Positions 57,778 through 64,000 of a stretch of DNA of 64,000 bases are shown piece after piece (the first letter of the stretch is position 1; every line of letters begins with the position of its first letter). This DNA is from Lelliottia nimipressuralis (GTDB lineage Bacteria > Pseudomonadota > Gammaproteobacteria > Enterobacterales > Enterobacteriaceae): positions 1 through 64,000 of the forward strand of contig NZ_SOMG01000015.1 of assembly GCF_004402045.1 (NCBI RefSeq), in the 5' to 3' direction. A program made the translations under genes and the position numbers. Under the pieces are notes generated by a model, which saw only the letters and a program-made list of their open reading frames with translations, ran no database searches and was not told the origin of the DNA.

Positions 57778-58191
57778 CTAACCCAACACCATCGTACTCA
57801 ACCGACACGTACAGCACCGCCGTCCCTGCTCGTCGAAGACCACAATCTCCCAGCTCTGGCTGGAGCGCCCGACATGCAGCGGCTGGCATACTCCGCGCAC
57901 CTTGCCGTGCGACACCGCGCGATGATGCGTGGCGTTCAGCTCCGTGCCCACCACGCTCTGCCCGTCCCGGGTCATCAGATACCTGGCCATCGAGCCGAGC
58001 GTTTCTGCCAGCGCCGCGGAGGCCCCGCCGTGCAGCAGGCCAAACGGCTGGTGGGTACGCGCATCCACCGGCATCTCCGCTTCCAGCGTGTCGTCACCGA
58101 GGCGGGTATAGACAATGCCGAGATGCGCCACCAGGGAGTTCAGGCTGGTCGCGTTCAGCTCCTCGAGCGGTAAGTGACGTTTCCAGATCAT
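57778..58191 (-). CDS. entH: Enterobactin proofreading thioesterase EntH
   Basis: A hotdog-fold thioesterase of 137 residues that clears wrongly loaded aryl groups from the EntB carrier domain. The conserved [16 protein letters not shown] lies near residues 54-69 with the catalytic Glu. It is the last gene of entCEBAH and begins directly after the entA stop. Confidence 0.94.
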   Translation of the reverse strand: MIWKRHLPLEELNATSLNSLVAHLGIVYTRLGDDTLEAEMPVDARTHQPFGLLHGGASAALAETLGSMARYLMTRDGQSVVGTELNATHHRAVSHGKVRGVCQPLHVGRSSQSWEIVVFDEQGRRCCTCRLSTMVLG

Positions 58192-58944
58192 TTACGCCCC
58201 CAGCGTGGAGCCGCCGTCCACCACGATATCCTGCAGGGTAATATGGCTGGCGGCATCGGAGGCGAGGAACAGCACCGTGCTGGCAATCTCCTGCGGACGG
58301 GCGATTTTTCCGAGCGGAATACCGAGCTTAAACTGCTCGCCAAAGCCGCGGATGCGCTGCTGCTCCGCATCGTCGCTTTTCCACAGGGTGCGCTGCATGT
58401 CGGTATCCGTTGAGCCGGGCGACACCAGATTACAGCGCACGCCGCTGCCCGCCAGCTCCAGCCCGACGGTCAATGCCAGGCTTTTCAGCGCCGCTTTCGA
58501 CGCGCCGTAGGCGCTCATGCCGATGCGCGGCGTGTGTGCCGCATCTGACGCTACCGTCACAATCGCGCCGCCCTGCTGACGACGGAACTGGCCCATCGTC
58601 TGCTGGAACAGGTTAAACGCGCCGCCAACGTTGACCGCGAAGGTCTGCTGCCAGTCCTCCTGCGATAGCTGGTCGGTTGCCCCCATACGCAGGATCCCCG
58701 CCGCGTTCACCAGCACGTCCAGACGCTCAATCGTGCCGAGCGCGCGGCCGCACACCTCGCTGACCTGCACATCATCCGCCACGTCCAGCGTTTCGGTGGT
58801 AAACGGATAATCCCCCAGCGGAAACGCCAGATCGAACCCGGTCACCTGCGCGCCCGCCTCAGCGAACGCCAGCGCCGTCGCGTAGCCAATGCCTTTACCC
58901 GCCCCCGTCACCCAGACGGTTTTACCGGTGAAATCAAATCCCAT
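58192..58944 (-). CDS. entA: 2,3-dihydro-2,3-dihydroxybenzoate dehydrogenase EntA
   Basis: An NAD-dependent short-chain dehydrogenase of 250 residues that makes 2,3-dihydroxybenzoate. The cofactor motif is TGAGKGIGYATA (about 12-23), the NAAG-type motif is VLVNAAGILRMG, and the catalytic YGASK is near residue 147. The ATG at 58944 overlaps the entB stop by one base and gives the MGFDFTGKTVWVTG start. Confidence 0.95.
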   Translation of the reverse strand: MGFDFTGKTVWVTGAGKGIGYATALAFAEAGAQVTGFDLAFPLGDYPFTTETLDVADDVQVSEVCGRALGTIERLDVLVNAAGILRMGATDQLSQEDWQQTFAVNVGGAFNLFQQTMGQFRRQQGGAIVTVASDAAHTPRIGMSAYGASKAALKSLALTVGLELAGSGVRCNLVSPGSTDTDMQRTLWKSDDAEQQRIRGFGEQFKLGIPLGKIARPQEIASTVLFLASDAASHITLQDIVVDGGSTLGA

Positions 58945-59798
58945 TACTTCACCTCGCGAGAGAGCAGCGCCCACCAGGCGTCGAGGGTGGGATTTTTGGC
59001 CAGCATCACGAAGTCGATATCGCCATGCACTTTGCGCCAGCGGGCGGCCAGGGCCATCATGCGCACCGAGTCCAGACCGTAGTCGATCAGGTTTTCGTCA
59101 TCCATCGGCTCATCGGACTCGTCCAGCAGGGGCAGGATCATCTCACGCAGCGCGGCCTTTGAGGCCGGAACCGACGGCAGCAGCTCGTCGGTCATCACCA
59201 CGCGGCCAGAGCGCCCGGCCACATAGCTGAGGGACATCAGATGCTCGTCGCGGGTGAAATCCGCCAGCGCGTCGGCAATAAAGAACGGTTTGATGTCGCG
59301 CATAAACGCATCGGTGGCGGTGGTCATGCAGCCGATGTGGGCGTAAACGCCGGTAATCAGCAGCTGGTTGCGGCCCGTCTCTTTCAGCATCTGCTCCAGC
59401 GGCGAGCGGTGGAATGCGCTGTAGCGCCATTTCACCAGCACGGTGTCGGCTTCATCCGGCGTCAGTTGAGCGACGATACGCTGCTGTTCCGGCGAGCGGG
59501 TCAGGCCCGGCCCCCACATGTCGTTGAGCAGGGCGCGGTCTTCGTCGCTCTGCTCTTTCGGCTGGGCGGTGTAGTAAACCGGAATGTTATGTTCTTTGCA
59601 GTACGCGCGCAGTCTGGCGATGTTCGCCACCACCTGCTGCATCATCGCGCTATTTTCGCCCCAGAAGTTCAGGAAGTATTCCTGCATATCGTGGATCAGC
59701 AGCGCGGCACGTTCAGGCTCAAACGCCCAGTTCACTTTGCTGGTCGGCAGCTCTGCGGCGGTTGGCAGCGCGTAAGCGGTTAATTTTGGAATGGCCAT
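58944..59798 (-). CDS. entB: Isochorismatase / aryl carrier protein EntB
   Basis: A bifunctional 284-residue protein. The N-terminal isochorismatase domain (to about 205) contains ALLIHDMQEYFLNFWG with the catalytic Asp and VYAHIGCMTTATDAFMRDI. The C-terminal aryl carrier domain has the phosphopantetheine site YGLDSVRMM at Ser244. EntE loads dihydroxybenzoate on this arm. The ATG at 59798 has GAGGAA upstream. Confidence 0.96.
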   Translation of the reverse strand: MAIPKLTAYALPTAAELPTSKVNWAFEPERAALLIHDMQEYFLNFWGENSAMMQQVVANIARLRAYCKEHNIPVYYTAQPKEQSDEDRALLNDMWGPGLTRSPEQQRIVAQLTPDEADTVLVKWRYSAFHRSPLEQMLKETGRNQLLITGVYAHIGCMTTATDAFMRDIKPFFIADALADFTRDEHLMSLSYVAGRSGRVVMTDELLPSVPASKAALREMILPLLDESDEPMDDENLIDYGLDSVRMMALAARWRKVHGDIDFVMLAKNPTLDAWWALLSREVK

Positions 59799-59808
59799 AC
59801 TCTGTTCC

Positions 59809-61419
59809 TCAGCCCCGGGCGCGTTCAGCAAGCCACAGGCGCAACTGTTTCTTATCAACTTTGCCGACCGGCGTCAGCGGGAGCGCATCCACGCTCTCCA
59901 CGCGGTCCGGTAGCTTGAATTCGGCAACGCCCTGCTCGCGCAGGAAGCGACGCACCTCGACCGCGCGCAGGGACTGTTTCACCACCAGATACGCGCAGCT
60001 CTTCTCGCCCAGCAGGCTGTCTTCCATACTCACCAGCGCGGCGTGGATCACCGCCTCGTGGCGCAGCAGCAGGTTCTCGATCTCCTCGGCGGCGATCTTC
60101 TCGCCACCGCGGTTGATCTGATCTTTCTCGCGCCCCTGCACGGTGATGTAACCCTGCTCGTCAATGGCGATCAGATCGCCGGAGCAGTAAAAGCCGTCGG
60201 CGTCGAAGGCGCTGGCGTTGTGTTCCGGGCTGTTGTAATAGCCGCGAAAGGTATAGGGCCCGCGCGTCATCAGACGCCCGACCTCCCCGCGTGGCAGCGG
60301 GTTGCCGTGCTCGTCCGCCACCCACACTTCGTCGTCCGGGCACATCGGGCGCCCCTGGGTGTTGATGATGCGTTCCGGCGTATCGTCGAGCGCGGTGTAG
60401 TTCACCAGCCCTTCCGCCATGCCAAACACCTGCTGCAGCTGGCAGCCAATCTCGGCCGGAATACGCGCCGCGAGCGTGGCGGAAAGGCGTGCGCCGCCCA
60501 CCTGCAGCAATTTGAGGGACGTTAGCTGCGCGTTGCCCGCCCCGTCGGCGATGGCCTGCAGCCACAGGCTGACCGCCGGGGGAACCAGCGAGGTGACGGT
60601 AATCTGATGCTGTTCAATCAGCGGGAAGCAGAGCGTGGCGCTCGGGTCGTTTGCCAGTACCACGCAACCGCCTGCCCTAAAGACGCCTAACGACCCCGGC
60701 GAGCTCATGGCGTAGTTATGCGCCGCGGGCAGCGCGTTCAGATAACGCGTTTCGGCGGTAATGCCGCAGATTTCGTTGCTGCGGCGGATGCTGTAGTCGT
60801 AATCATTATGCGTACGCGGGATAAGCTTGGGCGTGCCGGTGCTGCCGCCGGAAAGCTGGAAAAACGCCACTTCGTCGGCGGGCGTCGGGTTGGCAATAAA
60901 ATTGTCTGCCGGGCGCGCGATCGCGGTTTCCAGCGCATGCTCGCCCCTGTCGCCGCGCAGCAGGACGACGCGTACCGAACGGTGTTCATCCACGAAAGCA
61001 TTGAGGAAATCATCGCCCGCGAACAGCGCGTGGTCGCGATCGGCAATCAATACAGCGGGTTTGATTTGCGTGGCGTAGGCATTCAACTCGCTGCGCTGGT
61101 GGCTGAAGAGCGCGTTGACCGGTGCGACGCCAATTTGCAGCAGCGCGAAGAAGGTGATGTAGAACTCGGCTACGTTGCCAAGCTGCACCAGCGCCGTCTC
61201 GCCGCGCTGAAGCCCGCGCGCCTGAAGGGCAGACGCCAGGTTGTTAACGGCCTCATTAAACGCGCGGTAGGTCACACGACGTTCGCCGTCGATAATTGCC
61301 ACCGCATCGCTGTCCGCGCGATCCGTCAGAATGTGGGTTAACGGCAAATCCTGCCAGTAGCCTTTTTCACGGTAGTACCGGGCGAATTCCTCGGGCCAAC
61401 GGGTAAAGGTAATGGTCAT
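59809..61419 (-). CDS. entE: 2,3-dihydroxybenzoate-AMP ligase EntE
   Basis: An adenylate-forming enzyme of 536 residues that activates dihydroxybenzoate and transfers it to the EntB carrier. The P-loop motif is [16 protein letters not shown] (about 188-203). A later [20 protein letters not shown] holds the adenylation Asp and hinge, and the catalytic Lys is in [11 protein letters not shown] near the end. It lies 9 nt after entC and 10 nt before entB. Confidence 0.97.
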   Translation of the reverse strand: MTITFTRWPEEFARYYREKGYWQDLPLTHILTDRADSDAVAIIDGERRVTYRAFNEAVNNLASALQARGLQRGETALVQLGNVAEFYITFFALLQIGVAPVNALFSHQRSELNAYATQIKPAVLIADRDHALFAGDDFLNAFVDEHRSVRVVLLRGDRGEHALETAIARPADNFIANPTPADEVAFFQLSGGSTGTPKLIPRTHNDYDYSIRRSNEICGITAETRYLNALPAAHNYAMSSPGSLGVFRAGGCVVLANDPSATLCFPLIEQHQITVTSLVPPAVSLWLQAIADGAGNAQLTSLKLLQVGGARLSATLAARIPAEIGCQLQQVFGMAEGLVNYTALDDTPERIINTQGRPMCPDDEVWVADEHGNPLPRGEVGRLMTRGPYTFRGYYNSPEHNASAFDADGFYCSGDLIAIDEQGYITVQGREKDQINRGGEKIAAEEIENLLLRHEAVIHAALVSMEDSLLGEKSCAYLVVKQSLRAVEVRRFLREQGVAEFKLPDRVESVDALPLTPVGKVDKKQLRLWLAERARG

Positions 61420-61428
61420 GAGTCTTCC

Positions 61429-62604
61429 TTAGTGCAAACCAAAAACGTTGAGCATGGTGGAAAGCTTCACACCGGTTTCGCGCCACTCGCCCACCGGGGA
61501 GGAGGCGGGCACAATGCCCGCACCGGCAAACAGGCGAACGCTATTTTTATGCAGACGCGCGCAGCGGATGGTCACCACCCACTCACCGTTGCCTTCGCTG
61601 TCGCACCAGCCGACGATACCGCCGAACAGCTCGCGGTCGAACGGCTCAAGCTCGGCAATCAGATCTTTTGCCGCCTGATGCGGGAAGCCGCTCAGCGCTG
61701 GCGTCGGGTGCAGCAGGCAGGCCAGGGTCAGGGCGTTCTCGTTTTCACGCGCTTCCCCTTCCACGGGCGTCGCCAGATGCCACAGCGTCGGCGTGGTGAT
61801 GAGCTGCGGAGAGTCAGGCATGCTGAGATGATGGCTCCGGGGCGCGAGAATGGCTTTCATCGCCTGGGTCACAAGGTCATGCTCGTGGCGGTCCTTTTCG
61901 GAAGCCAGCAGCTTGTTGCCCGCTTCACGATCCAGCACGTCGTCCGGCTGGCGGCGCGCCGAGCCCGCCAGCGGCAGCGAGCTAAAGTGCGCGCCCTCTT
62001 TGCGCAGCAGCAGCTCCGGGCTTGCCCCCAGCAGCACCCCGCCGTCTTCCAGCGGCACGTGGAAGTTGAAGCTCGCCGGGTTCTGGGCGATCAGCCGCTC
62101 TAACAGGGCACCGCTATCCATATGTTTGTCGGTCGCGATATCAATCAGGCGCGACAGCACCACCTTGTTCACCTGAGGCGTGGCGGTGAGCGACGCGGCG
62201 CGAGCGACCATCTCTTCGAACACGGGCTGCGGCGGGATCTCAGTGCGTTGTTCCACCTTCAGCGCCTGCGAGCCGGTGAAATAGCGTGCGGACTGCTGAC
62301 GTGCTGGACGGGAAAAGGTCTGCCAGCGTTGCGGAATAAACAACGATGAGGGCTTGCGGGTATCGAACGGGATCGCCCCCACCATCACCGGGTGAGCAAT
62401 GCCGCTGGCTTTTGCATTCCGGAAGGCCTGAGCTAATTTCTGCTGGAAGTGACCTGCCGGATCGTCGCCGCCGACGGCGGGTTCATTGAAGCGGGCAAAA
62501 CAGCCGGACGTGGTAAAGCTGCGGTAAGGCGACATAAAGAAAAAGCGGTCTGATTGCAGCGTGGTTGCGGTGTGCTGAACTTCCTCAGCCAGGGACGTAT
62601 CCAT
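61429..62604 (-). CDS. entC: Isochorismate synthase EntC
   Basis: A chorismate-utilising enzyme of 391 residues that makes isochorismate, the first committed step of enterobactin synthesis. C-terminal signature parts are VVLSRLIDIAT, GASPELLLRKEG, LAGSARRQPDD, LHPTPALSGFPH and DRELFGGIVGW. The ATG at 62604 has GAGGAGG 5-6 nt upstream. It is the first gene of entCEBAH and faces fepB across a Fur site. Confidence 0.96.
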   Translation of the reverse strand: MDTSLAEEVQHTATTLQSDRFFFMSPYRSFTTSGCFARFNEPAVGGDDPAGHFQQKLAQAFRNAKASGIAHPVMVGAIPFDTRKPSSLFIPQRWQTFSRPARQQSARYFTGSQALKVEQRTEIPPQPVFEEMVARAASLTATPQVNKVVLSRLIDIATDKHMDSGALLERLIAQNPASFNFHVPLEDGGVLLGASPELLLRKEGAHFSSLPLAGSARRQPDDVLDREAGNKLLASEKDRHEHDLVTQAMKAILAPRSHHLSMPDSPQLITTPTLWHLATPVEGEARENENALTLACLLHPTPALSGFPHQAAKDLIAELEPFDRELFGGIVGWCDSEGNGEWVVTIRCARLHKNSVRLFAGAGIVPASSPVGEWRETGVKLSTMLNVFGLH

Positions 62605-62632
62605 ATCATCCTCCTCAAATGATAAAAGAAGC

Positions 62633-62651
62633 AATAATGATTATCATTTAT
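62633..62651. promoter_or_regulatory. Fur box between entC and fepB
   Basis: AATAATGATTATCATTTAT matches the 19-bp Fur consensus at 14 positions, with intact central ATAATGAT and ATCATT arms. It lies 29 nt upstream of entC and in the shared divergent promoter region of fepB, where Fur with ferrous iron would repress both. Confidence 0.88.
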
Positions 62652-62791
62652 ATTTTCGTCGGCTAACCTAATCCCACATCGCTTCGCTGTCAACCGTCGG
62701 GCAAATAACTTGTGTGACAAAAACTTGCATCCCTTCGCGGCAACCATGAAAATGAGAAGCATTATCTTCAACAAAAACAGGATACCGCGCT

Positions 62792-63751
62792 GTGAAATTC
62801 CCTGCCGTTTGCCGTACTCCCCTGCTTTTAATCGGACTTTTTGTTTTAGGACTTACTTCAGCCTCCGCTGCCGACTGGCCCCGTCAGGTCACCGACAGCC
62901 GCGGCGTGCATACCCTTGAGAGCAAACCGACGCGCATTGTCTCCACCAGCGTGACCTTAACCGGCTCCCTGCTGGCGATTGACGCCCCGGTCGTCGCCAG
63001 CGGTGCAACCGCGCCGAACAACCGCGTGGCGGACGCGCAGGGCTTCCTGCGCCAGTGGGGTGATATTGCGAAACAGCGCAAGGTCGCGCGACTGTACATT
63101 GGCGAGCCGAGCGCCGAAGCGGTCGCGGCCCAGATGCCTGACCTGATTTTGATTAGCGCCACCGGCGGGGATTCCGCCCTGGCGCTGTACGACCAGCTCT
63201 CCGCCATCGCCCCGACGCTCATCATCAACTACGACGACAAGAGCTGGCAGGCGCTGCTCACCCAGCTGGGCACCATTACGGGTCAGGAAAAGCAGGCCGC
63301 AGAGCGCATTGCCGCCTTTGATAAACAGCTCTCGCAGGTGAAACAGCAGATGAAACTACCTCCGCAGCCGGTGAACGCCATCGTCTACACCGCCGCCGCG
63401 CATTCAGCCAACCTGTGGACCGCAGAATCGGCTCAGGGCAAGCTTTTGCACCAGCTGGGCTTTACGCTGGCGGAGCTTCCTGCCGGGTTACAGACCTCGA
63501 AAAGCCAGGGCAAACGCCACGACATTATTCAGTTAGGCGGTGAAAATCTGGCGACGGGACTCAACGGCGAAGGGCTGTTTGTGTTTGCCGGCGACCAGAA
63601 AGACGTGGATGCGATTTACGCCAACCCGCTGCTGGCGCATCTGCCGTCGGTGAAGAACAAGCGCGTCTGGGCGCTGGGAACGGAGACGTTCCGCCTGGAT
63701 TATTACAGCGCGATGCTGGTGTTAGACAGATTGAATACGTTGTTCAAGTAG
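62792..63751 (+). CDS. fepB: Ferric enterobactin periplasmic binding protein FepB
   Basis: A type-III periplasmic binding protein of 319 residues that carries ferric enterobactin to the FepDG-FepC importer. The signal peptide ends near SASA|ADW. Conserved parts include [39 protein letters not shown] and [19 protein letters not shown]. The start is GTG, as in E. coli. It diverges from entC and converges with entS. Confidence 0.96.
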   Translation: MKFPAVCRTPLLLIGLFVLGLTSASAADWPRQVTDSRGVHTLESKPTRIVSTSVTLTGSLLAIDAPVVASGATAPNNRVADAQGFLRQWGDIAKQRKVARLYIGEPSAEAVAAQMPDLILISATGGDSALALYDQLSAIAPTLIINYDDKSWQALLTQLGTITGQEKQAAERIAAFDKQLSQVKQQMKLPPQPVNAIVYTAAAHSANLWTAESAQGKLLHQLGFTLAELPAGLQTSKSQGKRHDIIQLGGENLATGLNGEGLFVFAGDQKDVDAIYANPLLAHLPSVKNKRVWALGTETFRLDYYSAMLVLDRLNTLFK

Positions 63752-63754
63752 GTA

Positions 63755-63800
63755 TTTTCCCTCCCTCTCCCTGTGGGAGAGGGCCGGGGTGAGGGCATCA
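63755..63800. repeat. GC-rich palindromic repeat, copy 4
   Basis: CCCTCCCTCTCCCTGTGGGA continuing to GGTGAGGGCATCA, between convergent fepB and entS. Its last three bases are the entS stop codon on the opposite strand. Confidence 0.8.
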
Positions 63801-64000
63801 GGCCGCACCGTCGTTCAACACACTCTCCTGCCTGAACCGACGCAATTCCGCTAATGCGACCAACAAAATCCCACCAACCATCGCCAGTACAAACCCGCTG
63901 CTGCTCGCCGACGCCACCGGGGTCATTATCGCCCCCAGGCCGCCGAGGATCGCCGCGCCAATGGCATCGCCAGTGACGTTCTGCGCGGTCCACAGGCCGT
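63798..64000 (-). CDS. entS: EntS enterobactin exporter, C-terminal part (runs off the window)
   Basis: The last 66 codons of the major-facilitator exporter for enterobactin. Visible sequence includes [39 protein letters not shown] and [12 protein letters not shown], with one whole membrane helix and part of another. Assignment rests on this similarity and on the fepB-entS order known in E. coli. The gene is cut by the window edge, not truncated biologically as far as can be seen. Confidence 0.88.
   Translation of the reverse strand, partial: GLWTAQNVTGDAIGAAILGGLGAIMTPVASASSSGFVLAMVGGILLVALAELRRFRQESVLNDGAA

Overview
The window reads as the chromosome of a member of the Enterobacteriaceae. 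Nearly every gene has a close Escherichia coli counterpart in the same order (tRNA operon, ubiF/miaB, leuS, mrdAB, lipBA, ahpCF, ent). A complete methylthioribose salvage cluster, BIME/REP repeats and the absence of several E. coli gene blocks point to the Enterobacter/Lelliottia/Klebsiella side of the family, most likely the Enterobacter cloacae complex. That placement is an inference from gene content and remembered protein sequences, not from a search.

Layout. 1-350: end of a Met-Gln-Gln tRNA operon. 0.4-7.3 kb: ubiF facing away from miaB, then ybeZ-ybeY-corC-lnt. 7.7-12.0 kb: glutamate/aspartate ABC transporter gltIJKL, with the SroC RNA embedded, and rihA. 12.1-27.7 kb: ybeL, leuS-lptE-holA-nadD, rsfS-rlmH-mrdA-mrdB-rlpA, dacA-ybeD-lipB, the LysR-type ybeF, and lipA. 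This is an ordinary envelope and lipoate region. 27.8-37.7 kb: tatE, ybeM, crcB, cspE, pagP, dcuC, rna, a flavin-reductase-like gene, rnk, uspG, ahpF and ahpC. 37.7-38.4 kb: a gene-free region with a strong minus-strand terminator and an inverted-repeat operator. 38.4-42.4 kb: ybdO-ybdN-ybdM (the IbrA/IbrB-type pair) and ybdL. 42.5-47.3 kb: mtnBCD, an SRPBCC gene, mtnA and mtnK. 47.4-52.3 kb: a ribose-type ABC importer with an LVIVD-repeat protein. 52.4-54.4 kb: hcxA and an SDR gene. 54.5-55.2 kb: a RelE/XRE toxin-antitoxin pair whose toxin frame is broken. 55.2-57.6 kb: ybdD and cstA. 57.8-64 kb: enterobactin genes entHABEC, divergent fepB across a Fur box, and the 3' end of entS.

How genes work together. 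The mtn genes form a full route from methylthioribose to the 2-keto acid precursor of methionine, and YbdL supplies the final transamination. Both divergent promoters of this cluster carry contiguous MetJ met-box arrays, so the pathway is predicted to be methionine-repressed. EntC, EntB and EntA make 2,3-dihydroxybenzoate; EntE and the EntB carrier domain activate and load it; EntH proofreads; FepB and EntS handle uptake and export. PBP2, RodA and RlmH/RsfS share one transcription unit, and LipB and LipA make lipoate.

Compared with E. coli K-12 as I remember it, several blocks are absent at their usual sites: hscC/djlC/ybeQ-U between rihA and ybeL, cobC between nadD and rsfS, the cit/dpi citrate cluster between dcuC and rna, and dsbG next to ahpC. 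The most interesting items are the MetJ-controlled salvage/transport island, the candidate structured RNA upstream of ahpC, the frameshifted RelE toxin, the YbdN/YbdM pair, and a short palindromic repeat that sits exactly on gene stop codons. I saw no prophage, insertion sequence, integron or CRISPR array, and no clearly novel defence system.
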